A stretch of 64,000 nucleotides of DNA from Draconibacterium mangrovi (GCF_010586825.1 NZ_JAAAGB010000006.1:248001-312000); one strand, 5' to 3'. Positions 26,991 through 35,662 are shown, counted from the first letter of the stretch. The notes: generated by a model from the sequence alone, not told the origin. Translations and numbers: made by a program.

Positions 26991-28046
26991 ATGAGCAAGA
27001 CAATACTTATAACTGGTGGAGCTGGTTTTATCGGATCTCACGTGGTTCGTTTATTTGTAAATAACTACCCCTATTACAAAATTGTAAACCTCGATAAACT
27101 AACCTATGCCGGTAATCTTAATAATTTAAAAGATATTGAAGACCAGCCCAATTACGAATTTGTAAAGGGCGATATTGTTGACAGTGAGTTTATTCAGCAA
27201 CTGTTTGAAGAACGTCAGTTCGACGGGGTGATTCACCTGGCTGCCGAATCGCATGTTGATCGTTCGATTTCGAACCCGACCGAGTTTGTTTTCACCAACG
27301 TTATTGGCACGGTTAATTTGCTGAATGCTGCAAAACATATCTGGAAGGATAATTTTGAAGGCAAACGTTTCTACCACATTTCAACCGATGAGGTTTACGG
27401 CTCGTTGGGCGAGGAAGGAATGTTTACCGAAAAAACAGCTTACGATCCGCACAGTCCGTACTCGGCATCAAAGGCCAGTTCCGATCATTTTGTACGTGCC
27501 TATAACGATACTTTTGGTGTGCCGGCGGTAATTTCTAACTGCTCGAATAACTATGGTTCGTTTCAGTTTCCCGAAAAATTGATTCCGCTTTTTATTCACA
27601 ACATTAAAAACAGCAAACCGCTGCCGGTTTACGGTAAAGGTGAAAACGTGCGCGACTGGCTTTGGGTGGTTGATCATGCCCGCGCCATCGATGTAATTTA
27701 CCATAAAGGCGTAACTGGCGAAACCTACAATATTGGTGGTTTTAACGAATGGACCAACATTGACCTGATTCGGGTAATGTGCCGCAAAATGGATGAAAAG
27801 CTGGGCCGTCCTGAAGGCGAATCGGAAAAACTGATCACTTATGTGAAAGACCGCGCCGGGCACGATTTACGATACGCTATTGATGCCACAAAGATTAAAA
27901 ACGAACTGGGCTGGGAGCCATCGCTACAGTTTGAAGAAGGTATTGAGCGTACCATCGACTGGTACCTCGAAAATACCGCGTGGCTCGAGAATGTAACTTC
28001 GGGCGACTACCAGAAATACTACGAGCAGCAGTATGTAAAAAGATAA
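26991..28046 (+). CDS. rfbB: dTDP-glucose 4,6-dehydratase
   Basis: Second step of dTDP-L-rhamnose and related sugar synthesis, for surface glycans. It has 351 residues. The NAD motif is GGAGFIGSH (9-17), the dehydratase signature STDEVYG has Thr132, Asp133 and Glu134, and the catalytic pair is Tyr157-x3-Lys161 in PYSASKAS. The sugar-binding GENVRDWLWV follows. No rfbA, rfbC or rfbD is adjacent, so the pathway genes are scattered or the product feeds another sugar. The gene has its own promoter and two terminators in tandem. Confidence 0.96.
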   Translation: MSKTILITGGAGFIGSHVVRLFVNNYPYYKIVNLDKLTYAGNLNNLKDIEDQPNYEFVKGDIVDSEFIQQLFEERQFDGVIHLAAESHVDRSISNPTEFVFTNVIGTVNLLNAAKHIWKDNFEGKRFYHISTDEVYGSLGEEGMFTEKTAYDPHSPYSASKASSDHFVRAYNDTFGVPAVISNCSNNYGSFQFPEKLIPLFIHNIKNSKPLPVYGKGENVRDWLWVVDHARAIDVIYHKGVTGETYNIGGFNEWTNIDLIRVMCRKMDEKLGRPEGESEKLITYVKDRAGHDLRYAIDATKIKNELGWEPSLQFEEGIERTIDWYLENTAWLENVTSGDYQKYYEQQYVKR

Positions 28047-28058
28047 TTTAAACCAACC

Positions 28059-28098
28059 AGTGATACGATCACTCCGGGTGATAGTATCACTAATTTTT
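28059..28098 (+). terminator. First terminator of rfbB
   Basis: A long hairpin, AGTGATAC.GATCAC / GTGATA.GTATCACT around TCCGG (28059-28091), is followed by AATTTTT. The stem also splits into two perfect small palindromes, AGTGATACGATCACT and GTGATAGTATCAC. Confidence 0.75.
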
Positions 28099-28104
28099 CA
28101 TAAA

Positions 28105-28148
28105 AAAACAGAAAAGGAGATACAACAATGTGTCTCCTTTTCTGTTTT
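28105..28148. terminator. Second, bidirectional-looking terminator of rfbB
   Basis: A perfect 16-bp stem, AAAACAGAAAAGGAGA (28105-28120) / TCTCCTTTTCTGTTTT (28133-28148). It is T-rich on the 3' side and A-rich on the 5' side. Confidence 0.8.
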
Positions 28149-28222
28149 AGAAATGATTATTGTAACTTGTACGAACACAAAAATTCCGTTCTCAAAAACA
28201 AACAAAATTTAAAAGAATAAAC

Positions 28223-28693
28223 ATGAAACAAACATTTCTATTGCTGGCGCTTGTGGCTTTATTGGCGGCGTGCACCACTACAAAACAAGTAAGGAGTTCG
28301 CAGAAAGGTTTAAAAGGCAACTGGACATTGTCGTCGATTACAACCGACCAGGGAAACAAAGTGGAAATTAAAGAGCTGTTTAACCAGGCATCGCCCGATT
28401 GTTTCGAGGGTAGCGAATGGACCTTCGTTAGCAATAACAATTCCGGCACCTACTCGTTTATGGACGTGGCCTGCGTGAACTCCACCCATTCGATTAAATG
28501 GTTTATGGAAGAAGATGGCCAGGACATTTACTTTTTATGGAAATTTATTCCCGATGGAGTGAAGCCAAAAGATGTAACTGCCGGTTATAAGCTTAAATTA
28601 ATTTCTGAATCGGAGACCGAATTTGTTTTGGCACAGGATGCTTCGTTCGAGGGCAGCATCATTTCAATTTATTATCAATTCGTAAAAAATTAA
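28223..28693 (+). CDS. Lipocalin-like lipoprotein
   Basis: Lipoprotein of 156 residues. The signal peptide MKQTFLLLALVALLAAC is followed by an N-terminal Cys17. The mature part resembles lipocalin-like domains of Bacteroidota: LKGNWTLSSI at the start of the barrel, then alternating strands such as SEWTFVSNNNSGTYSF and a late YYQFVKN. The ligand is unknown. An OmpA-type lipoprotein gene starts 10 bases after its stop, so both are probably on one transcript and in the outer membrane. Confidence 0.85.
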   Translation: MKQTFLLLALVALLAACTTTKQVRSSQKGLKGNWTLSSITTDQGNKVEIKELFNQASPDCFEGSEWTFVSNNNSGTYSFMDVACVNSTHSIKWFMEEDGQDIYFLWKFIPDGVKPKDVTAGYKLKLISESETEFVLAQDASFEGSIISIYYQFVKN

Positions 28694-28703
28694 GATCACA
28701 GTT

Positions 28704-29390
28704 ATGAAGAATAAAACATTATTGGTACTTGTCCTTTTTGTGGCAGGAATACTTTTGAATAGTTGCAGCTCGTTGCAAAATGCCAACAGCTCGCAAAAAG
28801 GTGCAGGAATCGGTGTAGCTGCTGGAGCTGCTTTAGGTGCCTTAATTGGCGGAAAAGATAACCGTGCGGCAGGCGCTTTAGTTGGTGCTGCCGTTGGTGG
28901 TGGTGCCGGTGCAATTATTGGTAAACAAATGGATAAACAGGCCGAAGAAATTGAAACAACAATGCCCGGTGCCGAGGTGGTTCGCAGCGAAGAAGGAATT
29001 CAGTTAATTCTGGATGAAAATGCTGATGTGCGTTTTGGTTTTGATAGTTCTGATCTTACAGCTGATTCAAAGGCAAATGTTGGCAAACTGGTTGAGATAT
29101 TTAATAAATACCCGGATACCGATATTCTGGTAATTGGGCATACCGACAGCGACGGTGCCGAAACGTACAATCAAACCTTATCGGAAAAGCGTGCGGCATC
29201 GGTTGTTAGTTTCCTCAAATCAAATGGGATTGTGGCTTCGCGTTTGAGTTCGGTAGGAATGGGCGAATCGCAACCACGGGCAACCAACGATACCAAAGAG
29301 GGAAAAGCTCAAAACCGCAGGGTAGAGTTTACCATTACGGCTAACGAAGACATGGTAGATGCTGCAAAAGCACAGGCTGGCGAGAATTAA
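28704..29390 (+). CDS. OmpA-family lipoprotein with glycine zipper
   Basis: Outer-membrane lipoprotein of 228 residues. The signal peptide ends LLNSC. A glycine-zipper region (about 33-72, GVAAGAALGALIGG and GALVGAAVGGGAGAIIG) probably inserts in the membrane. A C-terminal OmpA domain (about 105-215) carries the peptidoglycan-binding pattern VIGHTDSDGAETYNQTLSEK and later QNRRVEF. It should tether the outer membrane to the cell wall. It follows the lipocalin-like gene by 10 bases. Confidence 0.92.
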   Translation: MKNKTLLVLVLFVAGILLNSCSSLQNANSSQKGAGIGVAAGAALGALIGGKDNRAAGALVGAAVGGGAGAIIGKQMDKQAEEIETTMPGAEVVRSEEGIQLILDENADVRFGFDSSDLTADSKANVGKLVEIFNKYPDTDILVIGHTDSDGAETYNQTLSEKRAASVVSFLKSNGIVASRLSSVGMGESQPRATNDTKEGKAQNRRVEFTITANEDMVDAAKAQAGEN

Positions 29391-29479
29391 TTTTGGTGTC
29401 GTTTTCTGAGTTCAGATGTTAAGAAATGAAACGACTATGAAAATTGTATTGCAAAAGTTTCAGGAACAGAAATTTATAC

Positions 29480-29487
29480 TATCTTTG
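29480..29487 (+). promoter_or_regulatory. -7 promoter box of rpsP
   Basis: TATCTTTG is a perfect TAnnTTTG. TTTC (29458-29461) lies 18 bases upstream as a possible -33 element. The leader is about 27 bases. Confidence 0.65.
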
Positions 29488-29519
29488 CGCCACATTTTTC
29501 AAAATTTAAAAATAGAATT

Positions 29520-30143
29520 ATGCCAGTAAAAATGAGATTAGCGCGACACGGTCGCAAACGCTACGCATACTACCACATTGTAGTAGCTGATAGCAGGGCG
29601 CCACGAGATGGCAGGTACATTGAAAGAATTGGCACGTACAATCCTAACACTGATCCTGCTACTATCGATCTCGATTTTGACAAAGCTTACGACTGGCTTG
29701 TTAAAGGCGCACAACCAACCGACACTGTAAGAGCAATTTTGTCTTACAAAGGTGTATTGTACAAAAAACACCTGATGGGTGGAGTTAAAAAAGGAGCTTT
29801 CGATGAAGCTGAAGCTGAAAAACGTTTAGAAAGCTGGATTGCAGCAAAGGATGCTAAAATTCAGGCAAAAATCGACCGTTTGGCCGGTGATGCCGCTGCA
29901 GAAGCTGAAAAACAACTGGACGCTGAGAAGAAAGTCAACGAAGAAAGAGCTGCCGCTATTGCTGCAAGAGAAGCAGAATTAGCCGCTGAAGTTGCCGCTG
30001 CCGCTGCTGCTGAAAAAGCAGAAGCAGAAGCAGAAGTAGCTGAAGAGGAAGAAGTAGTTGCTGAAGTTGAAGAAACTCCTGAAGCTGAAGCACCTGCTGT
30101 TGAAGAGGAAGCTTCGGAAGAAGAAAAAGGTGCGGAATCTTAA
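29520..30143 (+). CDS. rpsP: Ribosomal protein bS16 with long acidic C-terminal extension
   Basis: Small-subunit ribosomal protein. Residues 1-80 are the conserved bS16 core ([34 protein letters not shown]). The remaining 127 residues are an Ala/Glu/Lys-rich tail: a helical part to about 165, then a strongly acidic end ([20 protein letters not shown]). The core is of normal size, so the tail more than doubles the protein. Such extensions occur in Bacteroidota. It has its own promoter and terminator. rimM, usually in the same operon elsewhere, follows 346 bases on with a separate promoter. Confidence 0.96.
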   Translation: MPVKMRLARHGRKRYAYYHIVVADSRAPRDGRYIERIGTYNPNTDPATIDLDFDKAYDWLVKGAQPTDTVRAILSYKGVLYKKHLMGGVKKGAFDEAEAEKRLESWIAAKDAKIQAKIDRLAGDAAAEAEKQLDAEKKVNEERAAAIAAREAELAAEVAAAAAAEKAEAEAEVAEEEEVVAEVEETPEAEAPAVEEEASEEEKGAES

Positions 30144-30170
30144 GAAAGACAACTCATCTTATTATAGAAA

Positions 30171-30202
30171 ACCATCCGTCGGCTGACGGATGGTTTTTTT
30201 TT
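30171..30202 (+). terminator. Terminator of rpsP
   Basis: Stem ACCATCCGTC (30171-30180) / GACGGATGGT (30185-30194) with GGCT loop and nine T. Confidence 0.9.
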
Positions 30203-30489
30203 GAAAGTACAATAACAATTTATAGCAAAATCTGCTTCAAAATTTGTAGACTCACCCTGATTGTGCCTTCGACACAATCGTCCCACTCTTCGGGAGAAGA
30301 GAGGGAATGAGGGAGAGTTCGCTGAAAATTTGCATTGCTTTCATCACAGTTGTTGATTCACAGGAATCACGATTGTTTTTTGTGTTTATAGTCTTCGTTT
30401 CACCTCTTTCGAAAAAAATTATGTTGCAAATTTTTGGAACTTTCTACTTATAACTACCGTTTCAAGTGAAAATGCTTTACTTTTGAAGT
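30203..30489. repeat. rpsP-rimM intergenic region with family C repeat
   Basis: No gene is supported. The stretch 30294-30350, containing AGAGAGGGAATGAG and later CTTTCATCA, recurs in diverged form near 32411-32465 after the GIN-domain gene. CACCCTGATTGTGCC followed by the hairpin GATTGTG..CACAATC lies just upstream. The rimM -7 box is at the end. Confidence 0.5.
30478..30485 (+). promoter_or_regulatory. -7 promoter box of rimM
   Basis: TACTTTTG is a perfect TAnnTTTG that ends only four bases before the rimM ATG, so the transcript may be leaderless. Confidence 0.6.
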
Positions 30490-31017
30490 ATGGAAACGAT
30501 ACCAAAAACCGATTGCCAAAAAGTTGGATTCTTCAGAAAAACGCATGGCGTGCATGGCGAAGTAGTCCTGGAGTTTGACGAACAGTTTGAATATTCAGTG
30601 GAAGATAGCGACCGCTTTTTTGTCGAACTTGATGGTTTGCTCGTTCCTTTTTTCATTGAACAAGATGGTTTCCGATTCCGTTCATCCAAAACGGCAATTG
30701 TAAAGTTTGATTGGGTTGACGACGAAAAATACGCCAAACGCCTGATCGGAGCCAGTGCCTACCTGTTTCATTCCGAGATTATTGATGAGCAGGAAGAAAA
30801 CGAATCGATGTTTGAAGGCCTGATGTTAATTGACAGCAAACTAGGCGAAATTGGCATAATCGATCAAGTTGATGACTACTCAGGAAATATTGTTTTTACG
30901 GTTTCGTACAGGGGCGAGGAGTTGTTAATCCCGTTTCACGAAGAGATGTTGGTTTCATATAGCGAAAATGAAAGTACGCTAACCTTAAACTTACCCGACG
31001 GACTGATCGACGTTTAA
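30490..31017 (+). CDS. rimM: 16S rRNA processing/ribosome maturation factor RimM
   Basis: Assists assembly of the 30S head domain around bS19. It has 175 residues. The N-terminal barrel (about 1-95) starts with CQKVGFFRKTHGVHGEV, the usual RimM G-x(5)-GxxGE element. A C-terminal PRC-barrel (about 100-172) contains LGEIGIIDQVDDYSGNIV and ends LNLPDGLIDV. The gene lies after rpsP as in many bacteria, but with a separate promoter. Its 3' end overlaps the convergent thioesterase gene by 27 bases. Confidence 0.93.
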   Translation: METIPKTDCQKVGFFRKTHGVHGEVVLEFDEQFEYSVEDSDRFFVELDGLLVPFFIEQDGFRFRSSKTAIVKFDWVDDEKYAKRLIGASAYLFHSEIIDEQEENESMFEGLMLIDSKLGEIGIIDQVDDYSGNIVFTVSYRGEELLIPFHEEMLVSYSENESTLTLNLPDGLIDV

Positions 31018-31425
31018 GTCAGGCTCAAAATCTGCAAATTTCTTTCTCCAAACATCCGGGATCGGTTCCGAAACCCTGGCTTTCATATCAAAACAAACCA
31101 TTACCGATTTACATATTGCCACCGGCTCTGTACTGTCTTGTTTGTATACAGCTTGTGTCATCTCAAGGCTTTTTTCACCCAATGATGACACCGAAGTAAG
31201 CACATGGATGGTATCCTCAAGAAAGGTTGGTTGCATGTAATCTACTTTTACCGAGGCAATTATCAATCCTTTGTGTGTCCAGCTAATAAGGTCGCCTAAA
31301 ACTGTTCCGAAATATTTTAGACGGGCCAGATCAAAAAATTCCTGGTATTTGGCATTGTAAACATGGCCCATCAGGTCGATGTCGTTAAACCGGATCTGTA
31401 CCGGTACACTATGTTCCTGTTTCAT
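30991..31425 (-). CDS. Acyl-CoA thioesterase (4HBT, hotdog fold)
   Basis: Cytoplasmic thioesterase of 144 residues. It has the family start VQIRFNDIDLMGHVYNAKYQEFFDLARLKYF. The Asp of FNDIDLMGHVYN corresponds to the catalytic Asp of 4-hydroxybenzoyl-CoA thioesterases. The acyl substrate is not evident. The gene is convergent with rimM and shares 27 bases with it. Confidence 0.88.
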   Translation of the reverse strand: MKQEHSVPVQIRFNDIDLMGHVYNAKYQEFFDLARLKYFGTVLGDLISWTHKGLIIASVKVDYMQPTFLEDTIHVLTSVSSLGEKSLEMTQAVYKQDSTEPVAICKSVMVCFDMKARVSEPIPDVWRKKFADFEPDLNVDQSVG

Positions 31426-31612
31426 AAAATGCTTGCTTTATGAATTTAAAAGTGCAATTATTTTGTTGCGTGTGCAACTTTATTCCAATTGTCGCGTCAT
31501 TAAAACGTAATAATAATATTGGCCGGAAAGATCATTGGAATTAGCCAATTATATGCACCAATTTTATTCCGGGTATTGAAAAATAAGAATTAGAAATTTA
31601 AATAGTAAAAGC

Positions 31613-32317
31613 ATGAAAACCAGAATTTTAGTATTGAGCCTTTTTGTAATGGGTCTATTTATGGCCTCAACCGTTCAGGCCGAAGAAGAAACACGTGATG
31701 TGTCAAGTTTCTCGGAGATCAGTTTGCGAATTCCGGCAACTGTACATCTACAGCAGGGTAGTCCGCAAAGTGTACGGATAGAAGCAAAGCAGTCGACTCT
31801 TGAAGAAATAATTACCGAAGTAAACGGAAGTAAATTGATAATTCGTTTTCCGGGAAAAAGCATTTTTCAGCGCAATTACAAACCCGGCAGAATAGATATT
31901 TATATCACTGTGCCGGATGTAAATGGATTGGGTGTTTCGGGCTCGGGAGATATTTTAGCCGATGAGATTAAAGCACGAATTATCGACCTGGCTGTTAGTG
32001 GCAGCGGAAATATTGAAATTGAAGACCTGACATCTGATAAAGTAAAAGGAGCCATCTCAGGATCGGGTAATATTCAAATTGAAAGCGATGGAGTTGCCGA
32101 TGAACTTTCTGTTTCAATTTCGGGATCAGGTAACTTTAAAGCCGATGGATTTGAAGCCAAAGATGTAACTGTTAGTACGTCAGGATCGGGCAATTGTAAT
32201 GTTCGATCAAACGGTTCGCTAAAAGCACGAATCGCCGGATCGGGAAGTGTATATTACAAAGGCAATCCCAGAGTTGATGCGTCGGTAGCCGGCTCAGGCA
32301 GAGTAAAAAGTATGTAA
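31613..32317 (+). CDS. GIN-domain (DUF2807) secreted protein
   Basis: Exported protein of 234 residues. The signal peptide is about residues 1-23 (ending TVQA). The rest is a DUF2807 (GIN, putative auto-transporter adhesin head) domain. It shows the repeating Gly-Ser-Gly turns of a right-handed beta-solenoid: VSGSGDI, VSGSGNIEI, ISGSGNIQI, ISGSGNFK, TSGSGNCN, IAGSGSVYY and VAGSGRVKS. Function is unknown; surface attachment is often proposed. It has its own terminator. Confidence 0.92.
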   Translation: MKTRILVLSLFVMGLFMASTVQAEEETRDVSSFSEISLRIPATVHLQQGSPQSVRIEAKQSTLEEIITEVNGSKLIIRFPGKSIFQRNYKPGRIDIYITVPDVNGLGVSGSGDILADEIKARIIDLAVSGSGNIEIEDLTSDKVKGAISGSGNIQIESDGVADELSVSISGSGNFKADGFEAKDVTVSTSGSGNCNVRSNGSLKARIAGSGSVYYKGNPRVDASVAGSGRVKSM

Positions 32318-32340
32318 TCTAAGTGGATTAAAAATATTAC

Positions 32341-32371
32341 AGGCCATCTGTTTATCAGGTGGCCTTTTTTT
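32341..32371 (+). terminator. Terminator of the GIN-domain gene
   Basis: Stem AGGCCA-CTG (32341-32350) / CAG-TGGCCT (32356-32365) with a seven-T run. Confidence 0.85.
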
Positions 32372-32495
32372 CTGAAAGTCCATCAAAAGATATCTTCGCA
32401 AATCTAAGGTTCTCAAAGAGAGGGAATGAGAGAGAGCTAGCTGAAAGTTTGTAATACTTTCATCATTGTTGGTAACTCCCGTGAATATGTATGTT

Positions 32496-33059
32496 TTATT
32501 TTCTAAGGATTTCGATTTGCCCGCCCGGCCCCAGTTTTATTACGCTTGATGGTTTCGATGGCATACGATCATCCTGCCGGTATTCCACAATATAATCAAC
32601 TGCTTCTTTTATTTCCTCCGAAATTTCATCAAAAAATACCGACGATTTTTCGCCACTTTTATTGGCTGAAGTTGATACGATAGGCCGGCGAAAACGTTGC
32701 AACAGCTGACGCGTAAACTCTTCTTTGGTAAACCGAATACCGATACTGCCGTCTTCGGCAATTAAATTGGCAGCCAGGTTTTTTGCTCCGGGATAAATTA
32801 CAGTGAGTGGGGTTGTGCTTACGTCAACCAAATCCCAGGCTACCTCCGGAACTTCATCGATATAACGATCGAGCAAAGCCGGATTCTCCATTAAAACCAG
32901 CATGCTTTTCGAGTCTTCGCGTTTTTTTATATCGTAAATGCGTTGTACAGCTTCAGCATTGGTGGCATCGCAGCCAATGCCCCAAATGGTATCGGTTGGG
33001 TAAAGAATGATACCCCCGCTTTTTAAAACTTCAACCGCCTTTTTTAAATCGTTGTGCAT
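32496..33059 (-). CDS. tsaC: L-threonylcarbamoyladenylate synthase (Sua5/YciO/YrdC)
   Basis: Makes threonylcarbamoyl-AMP for t6A37 tRNA modification. The 187 residues form the single YrdC domain without the extra Sua5 domain. It has GGIILYPTDTIWGIGCDATN, the KKREDSKSMLVLM ATP/threonine-site region, PLTVIYPG and a late STSANKSGE. It could be the paralogue YciO, but the KR-x-x-SK-MLVLM pattern favours TsaC. The gene is minus strand, 114 bases downstream of the glycosyltransferase, with a palindromic repeat in between. Confidence 0.88.
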   Translation of the reverse strand: MHNDLKKAVEVLKSGGIILYPTDTIWGIGCDATNAEAVQRIYDIKKREDSKSMLVLMENPALLDRYIDEVPEVAWDLVDVSTTPLTVIYPGAKNLAANLIAEDGSIGIRFTKEEFTRQLLQRFRRPIVSTSANKSGEKSSVFFDEISEEIKEAVDYIVEYRQDDRMPSKPSSVIKLGPGGQIEILRK

Positions 33060-33083
33060 GTAATATACTTTTTTCTTTCATTT

Positions 33084-33162
33084 GACCCCCTATCTTCGCT
33101 TCGTTTCGATTGTCTCCGTCAGCTGACGGAGGACAGGCGCTTTGAAGAAGCGACAGAGGGGA
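33084..33162. repeat. Palindromic repeat, family E copy 1
   Basis: The arms ACCCCCTATCTTCGCTTCG and GAAGAAGCGACAGAGGGG enclose the perfect 18-bp palindrome CTCCGTCAGCTGACGGAG (33114-33131). The arms match those of the copy at 41589-41663, but the central palindrome differs. Confidence 0.7.
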
Positions 33163-33173
33163 ATCTGAATCCC

Positions 33174-34283
33174 TTACTTTATTAATTCGGCGTACAAAGA
33201 AATCAATTTTTCAACATATTTTTTGGGTTGAAACTCATTGGCTCTGACTCGCCCTTTCATAATTAATTCCTTACGGAAATTGGTGTCGGTAAGTATCTTT
33301 TCAATGTTGTTGCCCAATTCTTCAATGTTGTGTGGCGAACAGAGTACAGCTGCATCGCCGGCGGTTTCCGGCAAACAAGAAGCGTTTGATGTAATTACCG
33401 GGCAGCCACAAGCCATCGATTCGATTACCGGAAGCCCAAAGCCTTCGAATACCGAAATATAAATGGATAATTGTGCCAGTTGATAAATGCCTGCCAAATC
33501 TGCTTCCGGAATATTTTTAAGGAAAATTACCCGGTTATGAAGTTGCTTTTCGGCAATGTATTTATGAATATCATTACAATACGAGGTTGGATTACCTACC
33601 AAAACCAGCGGTAACTTGATGTTTTTTTCGACCAGTGCTTTAATTATCGAAAGCTGATTTTTTCGCTCTTCAACTGTACCAACGGCCAAAATAAATTCGT
33701 TGGGGAGTTTATATTTTTCCTTGATCTTTCCGGTATTGGCATTCTCAAAAAACAGCGGCGAAATTGCTTGATGGAGAATTTCAATCTTTTCCGGGTCAAC
33801 ATCTACAAAATCGATAATATCGTCTTTGGTTTGCTGGCTGATGGCCAAAATTTTGGTAGCAGCATTACAGGCATATTTGGTTTTGTGGAAATAAATGGCG
33901 CGGTCGAGTGTTTTGTAAAACTCAGGATAACGAATAAAAATAAGGTCGTGAATAGTTACCAGTGTAGGGATGGAGGTTTTGTGAATTCCCTTGGGAAGTT
34001 CGTTGCTTAGCCCATGAAACAGATCGAGATTGTGATCCTTAATTTCGTCGCTCAGTTGCATCGAACGCCAGATTGCTTTTACAAATCCGGAATGCGCATT
34101 TTCCGGAACTACCACCTCAAATTTATTTTGCTCTTCCAGCATTGCGGCTTTAACTTCAGGGGAGAATAAAGTGTAATGGTGATCGGGGAAATATTTCTGA
34201 AGGGCATTCAAAGTATTCCGGCTGTAGTTGCCTAATCCGGAGGTATTCAGAAATGCTCGTTTTGCGTCGTATCCTATCTTCAT
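33174..34283 (-). CDS. Glycosyltransferase family 4 (GT-B fold)
   Basis: Cytoplasmic or membrane-associated glycosyltransferase of 369 residues. The C-terminal nucleotide-sugar domain has GTVEERKNQLSIIKAL and the E-x7-E region of EGFGLPVIESMACGCPVITS. The N-terminal domain contains LGNYSRNTLNALQKYF and the DLFHGLSNELP loop. Donor and acceptor are unknown; a role in surface polysaccharide synthesis is plausible given galE and rfbB in the window. It is minus strand, downstream of lysA but separated by a terminator. Confidence 0.9.
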   Translation of the reverse strand: MKIGYDAKRAFLNTSGLGNYSRNTLNALQKYFPDHHYTLFSPEVKAAMLEEQNKFEVVVPENAHSGFVKAIWRSMQLSDEIKDHNLDLFHGLSNELPKGIHKTSIPTLVTIHDLIFIRYPEFYKTLDRAIYFHKTKYACNAATKILAISQQTKDDIIDFVDVDPEKIEILHQAISPLFFENANTGKIKEKYKLPNEFILAVGTVEERKNQLSIIKALVEKNIKLPLVLVGNPTSYCNDIHKYIAEKQLHNRVIFLKNIPEADLAGIYQLAQLSIYISVFEGFGLPVIESMACGCPVITSNASCLPETAGDAAVLCSPHNIEELGNNIEKILTDTNFRKELIMKGRVRANEFQPKKYVEKLISLYAELIK

Positions 34284-34309
34284 CGTTTGTTGTTTAGTGT
34301 GCTTTTAAA

Positions 34310-34342
34310 AATACAAAAAAGGCCGGGTTTTGTCGCCCGGCC
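34310..34342 (-). terminator. Terminator of lysA
   Basis: Stem GGCCGGG (34321-34327) / CCCGGCC (34336-34342), followed on the minus strand by six T. Confidence 0.85.
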
Positions 34343-34370
34343 TCATTAATTTATTGTGAAGTATGAATTT

Positions 34371-35630
34371 TTAAAAGTCTTTCACGCCATCGAAGTCGAG
34401 CGTTGCAAAATAATCCTCGAGCGTTTCTGCACGTCGAATCTCTGCCACATCGCCATTTTCGCGAAGTAATAATTCGGCAGATTTAAGTTTTCCGTTGTAG
34501 TTAAATCCCATTGAATGGCCGTGTGCTCCGGTGTCGTGAATAACCACAATATCATCCTGCTCAATTTCCGGCAACATGCGGTCGATGGCAAATTTGTCGT
34601 TGTTTTCGCACAACGAACCGGTTACGTCGTATTTTATATTCGCCTCGTCGTTTTCTTTTCCCATTACTGTAATGTGATGGTAAGCACCGTAAAGTGCAGG
34701 GCGCATCAGGTTGGTCATACAGGCATCCAAACCGGCGTAGGTTTTATATGTTTTTTTAATGTGACGAACTTTGGTTACCAAATAACCGTAAGGGCCGGTA
34801 ATGGCACGTCCCGATTCAAAGAATATTTTCAACGGAGCAAGTCCCGCTTTAACAATAATATCATCATAGCATTTTTTCACACCAGCACTTACAAATTCCA
34901 TGTCAACCGGTTTTTCGCCCGGTTTGTAAGGAATTCCAATACCGCCACCCAGGTTCGCAAATTCAATTTTCACGCCTGTTTTTTCGGAAACCTCAACGAT
35001 CAAGTTAAACAGCAACTCGGCAGTTTCCACAAAATAGGCCGACTCCAGTTCGTTTGAAGCCACCATGGTGTGAATACCAAAATGTTTTACACCCTTTTCT
35101 TTCAGGATTTTATAACCTTCAATCATTTGGTCGCGGGTAAAACCGTATTTGGCTTCCTCAGGATGTCCGATAATTACATTACCTTCTTTCAAACTGCCTG
35201 GATTGTAACGCATACAAATCGTATCCGGCAATCCTACATGCTTATCAACAAAGTCGATGTGCGAAATATCATCAAGATTGATAATGGCGCCCAAATCTTT
35301 AGCCAGCTGAAACTCGTATGCCGGCGTATCGTTTGAAGTCAGCATAATTTCATCGCCGCTCATTCCAATACGTTTGGCCAGTTCCAGCTCAGCAACAGAA
35401 CTACAGTCAATTCCAAAACCTTCCTCTCTCAGAATCTTCATCAGGTATGGATTTGGCGCGGCTTTAATTGCATAATATTCCTTAAAACCTTCGTTCCACG
35501 AAAATGCTTTTTTGAAATTACGTGCATTTTCAATCATTGCTTTCTCATCGTAAATATGAAACGGAGTAGGGTGGTTTTCAATAATGCTTTCAAGCTGTTC
35601 TTTGCTAAAAGGTAGATTTTTTTCTGCCAT
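34371..35630 (-). CDS. lysA: Diaminopimelate decarboxylase family (fold-III PLP decarboxylase)
   Basis: Probable last step of lysine synthesis, meso-diaminopimelate to lysine. It has 419 residues of the alanine-racemase-like barrel plus beta domain. The PLP lysine is in YYAIKAAPNP. The glycine-rich phosphate loop is NLGGGIGIPYKPGEKP. The second active-site motif is SLCENNDKF (C-E-x2-D), and FESGRAITGPYG precedes it. The usual HIGS motif is replaced by HTMVAS, so another substrate such as carboxynorspermidine is possible. I start at ATG 35630; the longer start at 35657 falls inside a -7 box. Confidence 0.85.
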   Translation of the reverse strand: MAEKNLPFSKEQLESIIENHPTPFHIYDEKAMIENARNFKKAFSWNEGFKEYYAIKAAPNPYLMKILREEGFGIDCSSVAELELAKRIGMSGDEIMLTSNDTPAYEFQLAKDLGAIINLDDISHIDFVDKHVGLPDTICMRYNPGSLKEGNVIIGHPEEAKYGFTRDQMIEGYKILKEKGVKHFGIHTMVASNELESAYFVETAELLFNLIVEVSEKTGVKIEFANLGGGIGIPYKPGEKPVDMEFVSAGVKKCYDDIIVKAGLAPLKIFFESGRAITGPYGYLVTKVRHIKKTYKTYAGLDACMTNLMRPALYGAYHHITVMGKENDEANIKYDVTGSLCENNDKFAIDRMLPEIEQDDIVVIHDTGAHGHSMGFNYNGKLKSAELLLRENGDVAEIRRAETLEDYFATLDFDGVKDF

Positions 35631-35654
35631 GTTTTTCGTATTATTTAAGGACAA

Positions 35655-35662
35655 CAAAATTA
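35655..35662 (-). promoter_or_regulatory. -7 promoter box of lysA
   Basis: The minus strand reads TAATTTTG, a perfect TAnnTTTG, 25 bases before the chosen ATG. It overlaps the alternative upstream start, which it therefore rules out. Confidence 0.6.
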
